DNA of 64,000 nt, from contig NZ_JACSZW010000002.1 of assembly GCF_014472395.1 (NCBI RefSeq), positions 434,001 to 498,000 of the forward strand, given 5' to 3'. This DNA is from Pedobacter sp. N36a. GTDB lineage: Bacteria; Bacteroidota; Bacteroidia; Sphingobacteriales; Sphingobacteriaceae. The notes beneath the pieces are model-generated. The model was not told the origin of the DNA. It worked only from the letters and a program-made list of their open reading frames with translations, and searched no databases. A program made the position numbers and the translations under genes. Within the stretch, counting starts at the first letter, position 1. Each line of letters begins with the position of its first letter. Shown here piece after piece: positions 28,161 to 37,474 of this stretch.

Positions 28161-29309
28161 ATGAAAAAGACCTATTTATTTAATGCTGCTATCCTTGTTT
28201 TATTGAGTGCGAACCATGCTTTTTCGCAAAAAAGCCAGCTGCAAATTGCGAGAAACAGCGTCGGAAAACTTCAACTGGCGATTGCTGGTAAACAGGATGA
28301 GAAAAAACAGCTGAGTATACTAGGAGAGGGGATCAAGGCAGCTGAAGCCGCCCAAAATGATAAAAAGACTAAGAAGTGGCCGGAAACCTGGGCAATTAAA
28401 GCTTATCTAAGTGCTTATGTATCTATTATTGATGCGGATGTAAATAATTCTGACCGTTATTATACCTTAGCTGTTGAAGCAATAGATTCTGCTAAAAGAT
28501 TAGATAAATTCCAGGCCAATACGCAACTGATTTCAGCGGCATTCTACAATGTGAATATAAAAAAACAAGATAAAGGAAATACTGCCTTTGCCAGCAATGA
28601 TTTTAGCACAGCCTATGAACTGCTAAAAGAAGTGAGTGATTTCTTTCCAAAAGACACAACTTTGGCGATTAATACTGCCTTAGCTGCACAAAACATGCAG
28701 TCTATAGACAAAGCATTGTTCTATTATAAAAGAGCTAAAGAAAATGGCATTAAAAGTCCTATCGTATATCAAAAGCTAAGCGGGATATATTCTTCGAAAT
28801 TTGAAAATGAATTGGCCTTAAAGTCATTAGAGGATGGGATAAAAATGAATCCTTATAATATTTACCTCACGAATGATTATATCAATCTGTTGTTAGATAT
28901 TGAAAAATATGACGATGCAATTCGCGTCATTGAAGCTACGTTAAAAGTAGAAAGTAAAAATAAGCTGTTGTATTTCCTTTACGGATATTTGCATCAAACT
29001 AAATCAAATAACAACACAGCAATATTAGCTTATAATAAAGCATTGAGCATTGATGAGAACTATTTTGATGCACTTCACCAATTAGGAATCGCTTATATTA
29101 ATGCAGCGAACGAATCTCTGAAAACAAAAAGGACTGACAACGGACCATCATTTACATCTTTAATCAACCGTGCTGAAATTGCATTATTACAAGCTCATGA
29201 AATTAATCAGAATGATAAATCGACAGTTCAACTGCTGATTGATATTTATACCAGAAAAAACAGACTGGACAAAGTACAGCAGCTGAAAGGGAAACTGGAA
29301 GAGTTTTAA
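28161..29309 (+). CDS. Secreted tetratricopeptide repeat protein (second paralogue)
   Basis: The 382-residue protein mirrors the upstream TPR protein: signal peptide (about residues 1-22, ending AFS-Q), a similar QKSQLQIARNSVGKL start, and about six TPR-like units to the end. Shared traits are the KKWPETWAIKA versus SKDMPEAWSYRA segment. A tandem duplication with divergence is the simple explanation. It has its own transcript, since a terminator precedes it. Function unknown. Confidence 0.85.
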   Translation: MKKTYLFNAAILVLLSANHAFSQKSQLQIARNSVGKLQLAIAGKQDEKKQLSILGEGIKAAEAAQNDKKTKKWPETWAIKAYLSAYVSIIDADVNNSDRYYTLAVEAIDSAKRLDKFQANTQLISAAFYNVNIKKQDKGNTAFASNDFSTAYELLKEVSDFFPKDTTLAINTALAAQNMQSIDKALFYYKRAKENGIKSPIVYQKLSGIYSSKFENELALKSLEDGIKMNPYNIYLTNDYINLLLDIEKYDDAIRVIEATLKVESKNKLLYFLYGYLHQTKSNNNTAILAYNKALSIDENYFDALHQLGIAYINAANESLKTKRTDNGPSFTSLINRAEIALLQAHEINQNDKSTVQLLIDIYTRKNRLDKVQQLKGKLEEF

Positions 29310-29659
29310 AATTATACTTTTGTTATCCGTCAAATCACCTATAGCATAGGTGTCTTGTACAATACTACTTAACATAATATTAATTATCAGACTTTATTTA
29401 GGAAGAGTTAGAATTTGATTTGGAGATTTACTGGATGCCTTAGCTTTCGATATCAACCTATACTACCTGCCTTATTCTTGCCTCGATCCTGGCTCAAATT
29501 ATGAATTTGTAGAAAATAATAGCCGTTTCAACTGTCTTTATCGCAGTTTTATACGGAAAAATTCATTTTGAAAATCTTAATACTATGGTATGATTTTGTT
29601 ATTTTGCATAAAGCAGTTGTTAATGGCACAATTGATGATTGTAAATCTATTTTTATGCT
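29310..29659. other. 350-bp intergenic region
   Basis: AT-rich, no coding frame. It contains a 7-bp hairpin CACCTAT-AGC-ATAGGTG at 29336-29352 that may be a weak terminator for the second TPR gene. I see no clear promoter for the FUSC gene and no RNA gene. Confidence 0.5.
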
Positions 29660-31822
29660 ATGTTCAATCGTCCAGTCAGAAGTATCCAGGATTTTTTATT
29701 AAGCACTTATTTCGCTGATGGCCTCAGGATTACTATCGGTGTCCTTTGTCCATCTCTTATCCTTGCTCAATTTGGTCTTCTTCAATACGGAATGACCTTA
29801 TCCTTAGGGGCTTTGTGTGTGAGTGTTGTAGACACACCCGGGCCAATTGTTCACCGTAGAAATGCAATGACGATCACTACAGGTCTCATCACGATCATTT
29901 CTATTGTTGTAGGTCTAACAAATAGTAACGTCTATTTTATTGGAGCACTGCTGTTTATCTGCAGTTTCATTTTTTCAATGCTTTTTTTATATGGCTTAAG
30001 GTCTGCTGCGATTGGTACTGCTGCCCTGCTCATTATGGTATTGAGCATTGATGACGTAAGGCCCTGGAAAGAAGTTTTAGTATTTGCATTACTTATATTT
30101 ACAGGTAGTATTTGGTACACTTTGTTGAGCTATTTTGTGTACAGGATCAGGCCCTTTCGCTTAGTTCAACAAACATTGAGTGATTCCATTCATGAAATTT
30201 CTGAATTCTTACGTGCTAAAGCAAAATTTTATCATCAGAACACAGACTATGATGAGAACTATGCAAAGCTTTTACAATTGCAGGTTCTTGTTCATGAAAA
30301 GCAGGATGCAGTTCGGGAAGTCCTATTTAAAACAAGGGAAATCATTAGAGAATCTACCCCAGAAGGTCGTTTTCTTCTACTTGTTTTTGTTGACATGGTG
30401 GATCTATTTGAACAAGTGATGTCTACTTATTATAACTATGAGCAACTTCATGATCAATTTGACGAATCCGGCATTTTAGCCAGCTATGAATCTGTGATTA
30501 TAAAGATCGCAGATGAACTTGATGAAATCGCTTTTGCTTTAAAAAGTGGTGGTGTTCCTAAGATCCCAAGCTCTTTGATTGAAGATGTAGAGCGCCTGCG
30601 GAATGAAATCATTGCACTTGAAAATAACAATACAGAAGGAAAGTACAATACTTTAGGGATTATAGCACTTAAAAATATAGAGGTAAACATTGAGAATATA
30701 CTCTCCAGAGTGAAAACGATTAATGGCTATTTCAATAAAAAAGAAAAGAAGAATCTAAAGCCTAGAGTGATTGATGTGGAACGTTTCATCACCAGACAAT
30801 CTATTGATTTAAAACTGTTGGTTGAAAATCTAACTTTTACTTCTTCTACATTCAGGCATTCTTTAAGGGTGGCTATCGTTATGCTGGTTGGATTTGTAGT
30901 CGCCAGACTATTAAATTTCTCCCATAGTTACTGGATCTTACTGACTATTTTAGTCATTTCTAAGCCTGGTTTCAGTCTGACAAAAAAGCGAAATTATGAA
31001 CGTTTAATCGGTACTGTTATTGGGGCATTTATTGGAATGGGAATCTTGGTCTATGTTCAAGATAAGCACACCTTATTTATCATTCTACTCTTCTGTATGA
31101 TTGGCTGTTATAGTTTTCAGCGTAAAAATTATGTAGTGAGTGTTTTATTCATGACGCCTTATATTCTGGTTCTTTTTGATTTTCTTGGGATGGGCGGTTT
31201 ATCTGTCGCACGTGAACGTATTTATGATACCCTGATTGGCTCCGGAATCGCCTTGCTGGCGAGTTACTCGTTATTCCCTAACTGGGAACACCAAAAGCTA
31301 AAAGAAGCTATGCTGGCTACGTTACGTGCGAACATGAATTATTTTGAACAAGTTACATTTTTGTATACTGATGAAACGCATAATCTGACGAATTATAAAG
31401 TAGCCAGAAAAGAAGTGTATGTAACAACAGCAAATTTGGCCTCGCTTTTTCAGCGGATGTTTTCAGAACCCAAGAGCAAGCAATTGCGGATGAAGGAGCT
31501 TCATCAGTTTACAGCTTTAAATCACTTGCTTTCCTCCTATGTTGCTACGCTGTCTTTGTATAGTAAAGAACATTCCTTTAAGATTTCGAATTTCGATGAT
31601 CTTAAACCTGTAGTAAACAACACAACTTACTTGATGAATTTGTCTATTGAAGTGTTGAATAACCATAGCAGTTCATTGAGTAATGTCCCGTTGATCAGGC
31701 AGCCGGTAAAGAGCGAAAATCAATGTCAAAATAGCCATGATGATATGATCCATGAGCAGTTTGATCTGATCCAAAAAGTAGCTTACGATATCTTTAAGCT
31801 TTGTGAAAAAATTAAAATCTAA
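29660..31822 (+). CDS. FUSC family (YccS/YhfK-like) inner membrane protein
   Basis: The 720-residue protein has two clusters of membrane segments, one N-terminal (about residues 20-150) and one C-terminal (about 395-535), separated by and followed with large cytoplasmic helical domains. This is the layout of YccS/YhfK and of the aromatic acid exporter AaeB family. LRVAIVMLVGFVVARLLNFS followed by HSYWILLTILVISKPGFSLT matches the FUSC core. It may export aromatic or other small acids, but the substrate is not known. No membrane-fusion partner is adjacent. Confidence 0.88.
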   Translation: MFNRPVRSIQDFLLSTYFADGLRITIGVLCPSLILAQFGLLQYGMTLSLGALCVSVVDTPGPIVHRRNAMTITTGLITIISIVVGLTNSNVYFIGALLFICSFIFSMLFLYGLRSAAIGTAALLIMVLSIDDVRPWKEVLVFALLIFTGSIWYTLLSYFVYRIRPFRLVQQTLSDSIHEISEFLRAKAKFYHQNTDYDENYAKLLQLQVLVHEKQDAVREVLFKTREIIRESTPEGRFLLLVFVDMVDLFEQVMSTYYNYEQLHDQFDESGILASYESVIIKIADELDEIAFALKSGGVPKIPSSLIEDVERLRNEIIALENNNTEGKYNTLGIIALKNIEVNIENILSRVKTINGYFNKKEKKNLKPRVIDVERFITRQSIDLKLLVENLTFTSSTFRHSLRVAIVMLVGFVVARLLNFSHSYWILLTILVISKPGFSLTKKRNYERLIGTVIGAFIGMGILVYVQDKHTLFIILLFCMIGCYSFQRKNYVVSVLFMTPYILVLFDFLGMGGLSVARERIYDTLIGSGIALLASYSLFPNWEHQKLKEAMLATLRANMNYFEQVTFLYTDETHNLTNYKVARKEVYVTTANLASLFQRMFSEPKSKQLRMKELHQFTALNHLLSSYVATLSLYSKEHSFKISNFDDLKPVVNNTTYLMNLSIEVLNNHSSSLSNVPLIRQPVKSENQCQNSHDDMIHEQFDLIQKVAYDIFKLCEKIKI

Positions 31823-31873
31823 AACTTTAATTGGCTCGGAACTGTTGTAGTGGTATTAAATTTAAATGAAATT

Positions 31874-32284
31874 ATGGAAAAAATATATACAGCTTCCGTT
31901 ACAGCAAAAGGTGGCCGCGACGGACATATCAAATCGAGCGATGGAACGATAGAATTTGACTTAAGAAAACCAAGAGAAATGGGCGGCCAAGGTGGCGCCA
32001 CTAATCCTGAGCAATTATTTGCAGCAGCCTGGGGCCCATGTTACTTAGGCGCTTTAGGTTCGGTAGCAGCTCATGACGGCGTGGAAGTTTCTGAAGCTAC
32101 TGTAGAAGTACATGTCTCTTTTAACAAGGATGACAATTCTTTTGTATTATCAGCTGATCTAGATGTTCATATTCCAGGCATTACCACGGAAGAAGCCCAA
32201 AAATTAGCCGATAAAGCGCATCGTGCTTGTCCATATTCAAAAGCAACCAGGGGAAATATTGAAACTCGTGTAACCGCGATTTAA
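31874..32284 (+). CDS. ohr: Organic hydroperoxide resistance protein (Ohr subfamily of OsmC)
   Basis: Ohr reduces organic and lipid hydroperoxides using two reactive cysteines. Here they are Cys56 (WGPCYLGAL) and Cys119 (RACPYSKATRGN), matching the Ohr pattern. The start at ATG 31874 gives 136 residues, the usual size; an in-frame GTG 24 bp upstream is less likely. It lies 51 bp after the FUSC gene. No ohrR regulator is adjacent. The gene is closed by the strong hairpin at 32318-32359. Confidence 0.93.
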   Translation: MEKIYTASVTAKGGRDGHIKSSDGTIEFDLRKPREMGGQGGATNPEQLFAAAWGPCYLGALGSVAAHDGVEVSEATVEVHVSFNKDDNSFVLSADLDVHIPGITTEEAQKLADKAHRACPYSKATRGNIETRVTAI

Positions 32285-32665
32285 ATTCGACTCCTAACCT
32301 CATAAATCATCTCCATTAAAAATAAAGGTTCTGAAATTAATTTCAGAACCTTTATTTTTTTATAGTTTCCATAGGCTGAAGGACATTTTCAAATGATATT
32401 TCTACTAAGGCACCCACCCTCCTCTTTTTTTAATTCTTATTCGCTAATGCGTTCTTCAATAGCGTAAATCAATAAATAACGGGTATTTCAATGGCCCATT
32501 TAACTCTGAAAGTCTTTTATTCTAATTAAAACAGGACAAATTATTTTGTTTAGTCGAAAAGTTAATATATTATTGTCTACTAAATCAATAGACTTAATAT
32601 GGTTCATGGATTAGAACAACCTTTCACAGACGATTAAACTATCAAATTTTCAGCACAGTACAATA
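32285..32665. other. 381-bp intergenic region
   Basis: It holds the ohr terminator at 32318-32359 and then about 300 bp of AT-rich DNA without a coding frame. I see no convincing promoter or RNA. Confidence 0.5.
32318..32359 (+). terminator. ohr terminator (42-nt perfect palindrome)
   Basis: Arms 32318-32338 and 32339-32359 are perfectly complementary; the centre ATTAAT forms the loop. T-run on the right side. Confidence 0.8.
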
Positions 32666-33607
32666 ATGAGTTTAGAAGAAAAAGAAATTACCTTAACTAT
32701 TAAGCCTAGCCTATCTCAGGAAAAGAAATGGAAACGCATCGCTTACTTATGTTTATTGATTCTGGCGGTCCTTTTTATCGGGTATGCCAGCGTTTCCTAC
32801 TTAAATTACGAATCTGTTTTTGCTTTTGGAAAAGAGGTTTACCTCCAAATTGACGACAAATTCCTATGGATGTTGATGGTTGGCTTTCTTGCACAAATGG
32901 TAGATGGAGCCTTGGGGATGGGTTATGGTGTTATTTCTACTACATTATTGCTATCTGGAGGGTTAAATCCTGCTGTGATTTCAGGCAGTATTCATACAGC
33001 GGAAATGTTTTCAAGTGGCGCTTCAGGTTTCAGTCACTATAGGTTCGGAAACGTTAATAAGAAGCTTTTTAAAACCTTGCTGATCCCTGGTGTATTAGGA
33101 GCTATAGCAGGGGCGCTTTTATTAGGATATGCAGGAGAAAGGTTTTCTGAATATATCAGACCTGTTATTTCTGTATACACTTTAGCTTTGGGAATAAAGA
33201 TCCTGACCAATGCATTTAAGGAAAAACCCAAGCTTCAGAAAGTCAAAAGAGCTGGCTGGTTAGCAGGTGCAGGAGGTTTTTTGGATTCTTTTGGCGGTGG
33301 TGGATGGGGTCCACTAGTCACTTCTACCCTGATATCAAAAGGACGTACTCCGAAATATGTAATTGGTTCTGTGAGCCTAACAGAATTCTTTGTCACCATG
33401 GCGAGTGCAGTGACTTTTTTCTTCATACTAGGCGTCAGTCACTGGCAATCTATTTTAGGCTTACTGATTGGAGGCGTAATTGCAGCACCAATTGCAGCAA
33501 AATTGGTAGGAAAACTTCCAATTAAAAAGATGTTTATTGGCGTTGCTGTAATCGTTATACTTTCTAGTTTGAGAATCATATGGAATGCTGCCAGTAAAAT
33601 ACTGTAA
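32666..33607 (+). CDS. TSUP family (TauE/SafE) membrane transporter
   Basis: The 313-residue protein has an N-terminal extra membrane segment (about residues 28-47) and then the TauE/SafE fold with two repeats: FLAQMVDGALGMGYGVIST and GGFLDSFGGGGWGPLVTSTL, both with the GG-type signature. TSUP proteins move sulfite, sulfonates or related organic anions. Unlike the second TSUP gene at 61403 it has no sulfur genes beside it, so its substrate is open. Confidence 0.9.
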   Translation: MSLEEKEITLTIKPSLSQEKKWKRIAYLCLLILAVLFIGYASVSYLNYESVFAFGKEVYLQIDDKFLWMLMVGFLAQMVDGALGMGYGVISTTLLLSGGLNPAVISGSIHTAEMFSSGASGFSHYRFGNVNKKLFKTLLIPGVLGAIAGALLLGYAGERFSEYIRPVISVYTLALGIKILTNAFKEKPKLQKVKRAGWLAGAGGFLDSFGGGGWGPLVTSTLISKGRTPKYVIGSVSLTEFFVTMASAVTFFFILGVSHWQSILGLLIGGVIAAPIAAKLVGKLPIKKMFIGVAVIVILSSLRIIWNAASKIL

Positions 33608-33657
33608 ATCAGTAGAATTAATAAGGTAATGCATATGTTGTTTATGTTTAAAAGTAA

Positions 33658-33679
33658 TTAGTATTTATTTAAATACTAA
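33658..33679. promoter_or_regulatory. 22-bp palindrome upstream of the sensor kinase operon
   Basis: TTAGTATTTA-TT-TAAATACTAA has perfect 10-bp arms, no following T-run, and lies about 104 bp before the first kinase gene and 50 bp after the TSUP stop. It could be an operator; nothing links it to a specific regulator. Confidence 0.35.
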
Positions 33680-33782
33680 CTTTATACCCTTACAGCACTA
33701 GAAATAAAAAGCACATGACTACTTCATTTTCAAAAGATTAGCTATTTGTAAAATAAAAGAATAGATTTGTTCTATTATCAAA

Positions 33783-35177
33783 ATGGCAAACGCTCTCAAT
33801 CTATTTCTTAGGTACTTTAAAAGACCACCCCTGGACAAAATGATCATGGAAGATGAAGTTAGTTCTACTAACCTCAGTAGGTGCATCACTATAACCAGTT
33901 TATTTGTACCAATTACCTTAATCATTCACCTTTATTTCAGGTACGGGAATTTTAAAGTGGGTCCAGAGGAAATCACCTGGTTAAATGATCTTTTCTTTAT
34001 AAACATGATCATGGGACCAGTATGCTTGTTCTTAAGTTTAATTGGTTTCTTATTAAAATTTACACGAAGAGAATATTCTTTGCTGAGTAAACTATTGCCT
34101 CACTTAGTGTTCTTTGTATTCGCTTCCTGTGGTGCTTTATGCTCTATTTTTGGACAATCTTTGGACAATGCAATCATTACTTTTATGCTGGCATGTGTGT
34201 TAAATGCAGCGACGATTTTAATTCGGCCTTTACATGCGGCTATTTATTTTGTATTGATTTATTGTTTTTTCATTTATGGGGTGACACTCACTCAGCCAAA
34301 TCAAAATACAGTATTGTTCAATGCAATTGACGGACTTTGTGTCATTGCTGTTTCTTTTGTAATCTCCTGGGTGCTGTGGAACAACAATATGACCCGTTTT
34401 AAGCAAGACCGACTCATACAATCGCAAAAGCAGATATTGGAATATCAATATGAGAAACTATGTGCTGCTAACCAGGACCTGGAAGATATAAATGCAAGTA
34501 AAGACCAGTTTTTTTCCATATTGGCACATGACCTTCGCGGACCGCTAAATTCAGCGCTTGCGCTTACCACTTTTTTGGAAGAAGGTGTATTTGAAGAGGA
34601 TACAGATGAACGCAATAGAACATACAATTTATTGCAGACCAGTCTCAGTAATAGCGCTATATTGTTGGAAAATGTACTTTTATGGTCCACTAATCAAGCG
34701 GGAATACTAAATTTTAAACCCCAGATTCTTGATGTAAAGCAAACATTGCAATCCAGCATAGAGGTACTAAACATTGTTGCCGCTCAAAAAAACATCGAAA
34801 TCATCAATAAGGTGCCTAGTCAGTTATTGATTTCGGCCGATGTGGATATGATCCACACTGTTTTTCGAAACTTGTTGTCAAATGCGATTAAATTCACCCC
34901 AAACTTTGGCAGTGTCGAGATTCATGCTGAATTATTGAATAAAGCGGTACGGATTTCTGTGATTGACTATGGTGTGGGGATGAATAGTAAAACGCTAAGC
35001 AATCTATTTCGCATCGAAAAGAAAATGCCTGGCAGAGGCACCAACAATGAAAGCGGAACTGGTTTGGGCTTAGTATTATGTAAAGATTTTATAGAGAAAC
35101 ATGAAGGGAGTATAGTTGTTGAAAGTAAGGAGAACGAAGGAAGTAAATTTATTATAACTTTACCGGGAAGAACCTAA
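33783..35177 (+). CDS. Membrane sensor histidine kinase (HisKA type)
   Basis: The 464-residue protein has an N-terminal membrane region with about six segments (residues 35-205), a short coiled coil, then a complete kinase core: H-box LAHDLRGPLN, N-box NLLSNAIKFTP, G1 DYGVGMN and G2 GTGLGLVL. There is no PAS, HAMP or receiver domain, so the membrane part itself should be the sensor. It is the first of three consecutive sensors (gaps of 8 and 2 bp). No response regulator gene is in the neighbourhood. Confidence 0.92.
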   Translation: MANALNLFLRYFKRPPLDKMIMEDEVSSTNLSRCITITSLFVPITLIIHLYFRYGNFKVGPEEITWLNDLFFINMIMGPVCLFLSLIGFLLKFTRREYSLLSKLLPHLVFFVFASCGALCSIFGQSLDNAIITFMLACVLNAATILIRPLHAAIYFVLIYCFFIYGVTLTQPNQNTVLFNAIDGLCVIAVSFVISWVLWNNNMTRFKQDRLIQSQKQILEYQYEKLCAANQDLEDINASKDQFFSILAHDLRGPLNSALALTTFLEEGVFEEDTDERNRTYNLLQTSLSNSAILLENVLLWSTNQAGILNFKPQILDVKQTLQSSIEVLNIVAAQKNIEIINKVPSQLLISADVDMIHTVFRNLLSNAIKFTPNFGSVEIHAELLNKAVRISVIDYGVGMNSKTLSNLFRIEKKMPGRGTNNESGTGLGLVLCKDFIEKHEGSIVVESKENEGSKFIITLPGRT

Positions 35178-35185
35178 AAAACTAA

Positions 35186-36277
35186 TTGATGACTTCCGCT
35201 TTTAAGCAGCATTTTTCCCAAACGTTTTCGAATTTCCGTTGGTTGCTACATCTTATATTTTGGGTAGTCTTTATTGGCTTAGTCTATTTCGTAGCCGACA
35301 AAAGCAAACTGTTTAACAATCTGAAATTTCCAGAACCATTTCCAGTCATCTTCATTAGTACATTTTGTTTAGTGATGTTTCTGCAATCCTATACTTTTAT
35401 ACTTGGCATTATTCCATTACACAAGCAGAAAAAGAAGTATATATTTTGGTTATGTATGCCCTTGCTCTTTCTATCCTGCTTTCTGATCAACTTATCCATT
35501 ATGAGTATGGTGATTAGTACAATTCCGGTCATGAGTATCAGACCAGAACTTGGTTTCTGGTACATCTTGAGTAATCATCTACTGCTGTATCTATTTGTCT
35601 CCTCAATATTCATCGCTTTTTATTACTTTATCGACATCTATGACCGGCAAAAGGAAATTCAGAATCTTGGGCGCTTTAAATCTGAAAAGATTGAATTGGA
35701 AAGCCGGTTTTTAAAATCACAGGTCAACCCCCACTTTCTTTTCAATACACTCAATAATATTTACGCGCTTAGTTTAAAGAAATCAGAAAGAACTCCGGTC
35801 ATAATTGAGAGGCTAGAATCTTTACTACATTATATGCTATACGATTGCAAGGAGGATTTAGTAGAACTGGACGATGAATTTACATTTACGAATAGCTATA
35901 TTTCGCTCGAAAAGCTACGGCATAAGGAAGACCAATGTACCATAACGACGACTATAAAAGGAATCACTGCCGGGCATAAAATTGCACCTTTACTTTTGAT
36001 TAATTTTTTGGAAAATGCATTCAAACATGGTACTAAAACCAGCTTTGGTAAATCCTGGATCAATATGGAGATTGAAGTTCAAAAAAAAGAACTTCATTTT
36101 AAGCTTCAAAATAGCAAGCCAGCAAATCCTGCTCTTCAAAATTTCTCTGAGTATCAAGGCGGCATTGGACTGAATAATGTAAAGCGAAGATTAGAAATTC
36201 TCTACCCAAGACGCCATAAATTAACGATCAATAATGCTCTTGATCACTTTGAAATCTGCCTAATCCTTATTTTTTAA
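35186..36277 (+). CDS. LytS-type sensor histidine kinase
   Basis: The 363-residue protein has four membrane segments (about 20-38, 53-75, 88-112, 125-150), a short linker and a His_kinase (LytS/YehU) domain. The phospho-acceptor is His183 in KSQVNPHFLFNTLN, and the N-box is FLENAFKHG with Asn277. The ATP lid GGIGLNNVKRRL is present. Such kinases normally pair with a LytTR response regulator, but none is here. The gene lies 8 bp after the upstream kinase and 2 bp before a degenerate paralogue. Confidence 0.93.
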   Translation: MMTSAFKQHFSQTFSNFRWLLHLIFWVVFIGLVYFVADKSKLFNNLKFPEPFPVIFISTFCLVMFLQSYTFILGIIPLHKQKKKYIFWLCMPLLFLSCFLINLSIMSMVISTIPVMSIRPELGFWYILSNHLLLYLFVSSIFIAFYYFIDIYDRQKEIQNLGRFKSEKIELESRFLKSQVNPHFLFNTLNNIYALSLKKSERTPVIIERLESLLHYMLYDCKEDLVELDDEFTFTNSYISLEKLRHKEDQCTITTTIKGITAGHKIAPLLLINFLENAFKHGTKTSFGKSWINMEIEVQKKELHFKLQNSKPANPALQNFSEYQGGIGLNNVKRRLEILYPRRHKLTINNALDHFEICLILIF

Positions 36278-36279
36278 TC

Positions 36280-37368
36280 ATGAGTAATTTCGCGCAACTA
36301 GAGATTAACGAACGCAACCGGTGGGTTTATTTTAATAAATACCGCTGGGTAGCCCATGCTGCTTATTGGATCTGGGTATTGATCGTAAGCACCATTATGC
36401 GTGCTAAAGGACCGATTACACCTTCTTTGGTTTTTAATCATTTCTTTCTCTCGAATGTGATGATTGCTACATTTTTCTATCTCTACTGCTTGTATTTTAT
36501 CCCATATTTTTTCAAAAGAAATAAAAACCTGCAATTCTGGTTATTGATGCTGGTTTCCTTACTGGGGATTTCGGCTATTGATGTTTTCTTTGGAAAAACC
36601 TTTGTACATCTGACAGATCCTGTTTCAGTTACCAGCGATCTGAGCTTTTCAAAAATTTATGCAGGTAAGCTGGCAAGCTACCTGTTAAATTTTCTGTTCT
36701 TCTCCATGATGCTTTTTTTTATGGAGAAAAATGAAGAAGGCAATACACTTCTGGAATTGGAAAAAGAAAAGAAAGAAATTGAACAAGTAAAGCTAGATCT
36801 ATTAAAAAGCAATATCAATCCAGATTTCCTCATGAGGTCTTTACATCAATTAAAGGAATCCGCCAAAATACATGAAGAAACCACGCCAGAAGCTATCCTT
36901 ACCTTTTCAGATTTGCTCAGGTACCGCCTTTATAGAGGTCGGCAGCTTTATAGTCCATTAAAAGAGGAACTAGCTGCTTTTAGATCTTTCTTACATTTTA
37001 TTGGTCTGGACCATTTACATCATCAGCTGCATATCAAACTGGATGTTCAGGGGGAAGATGCTGATCAATATATCGCGCCACTATCTATCGTTAATCTTTT
37101 AGAGCCTTTTTGTAAAATCATACACGATCAGGCCGTCAGGTTGGATATTGTTATACTAATTGAATCGGATGAATTGCACTTAGAAATGCAGTACGGATCT
37201 CACTCAACGTCACAGCTTTTAGCAGATCTGGAAGCGTACCGCGATAATTACAGTCAGCTGTATGGAGACCTTATAAAGCTGTATTATGAGTGTGAAGAAA
37301 CTGAACCTTCATTTTTTGTCCGGCTGAGCTTGCCTATAGTTGGACAGCAGGTTACATCGGAAGCCTAA
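36280..37368 (+). CDS. Degenerate LytS-like membrane sensor (predicted pseudokinase)
   Basis: The 362-residue protein has the same four-segment membrane layout and linker as the preceding LytS kinase. The H-box reads KSNINPDFLMRSLH, with Asp182 where the phospho-acceptor His should be. The N-box region reads LLEPFCKIIHD, so the ATP/Mg-binding Asn is lost, and no G-box is seen. The frame is intact over the full length and the helix pattern of the dimerisation region is kept, so this looks like a retained pseudokinase. It might form heterodimers with its neighbour. Confidence 0.85.
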   Translation: MSNFAQLEINERNRWVYFNKYRWVAHAAYWIWVLIVSTIMRAKGPITPSLVFNHFFLSNVMIATFFYLYCLYFIPYFFKRNKNLQFWLLMLVSLLGISAIDVFFGKTFVHLTDPVSVTSDLSFSKIYAGKLASYLLNFLFFSMMLFFMEKNEEGNTLLELEKEKKEIEQVKLDLLKSNINPDFLMRSLHQLKESAKIHEETTPEAILTFSDLLRYRLYRGRQLYSPLKEELAAFRSFLHFIGLDHLHHQLHIKLDVQGEDADQYIAPLSIVNLLEPFCKIIHDQAVRLDIVILIESDELHLEMQYGSHSTSQLLADLEAYRDNYSQLYGDLIKLYYECEETEPSFFVRLSLPIVGQQVTSEA

Positions 37369-37390
37369 TTGCTATTGATCATATCAATAT

Positions 37391-37430
37391 AAAAAAGTTC
37401 AAACACTATTTACAATGTTTGAGCTTTTTT
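37391..37430. terminator. Terminator closing the three-sensor operon
   Basis: AAAAAAGTTCAAACA (37391-37405) pairs with TGTTTGAGCTTTTTT (37416-37430) with one G-T pair. It can also serve the convergent DsbA-family gene. Confidence 0.75.
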
Positions 37431-37474
37431 ATAAAATCTATCGTTTAAAAAAGAAAGCTAATTAGGGATTAGGT

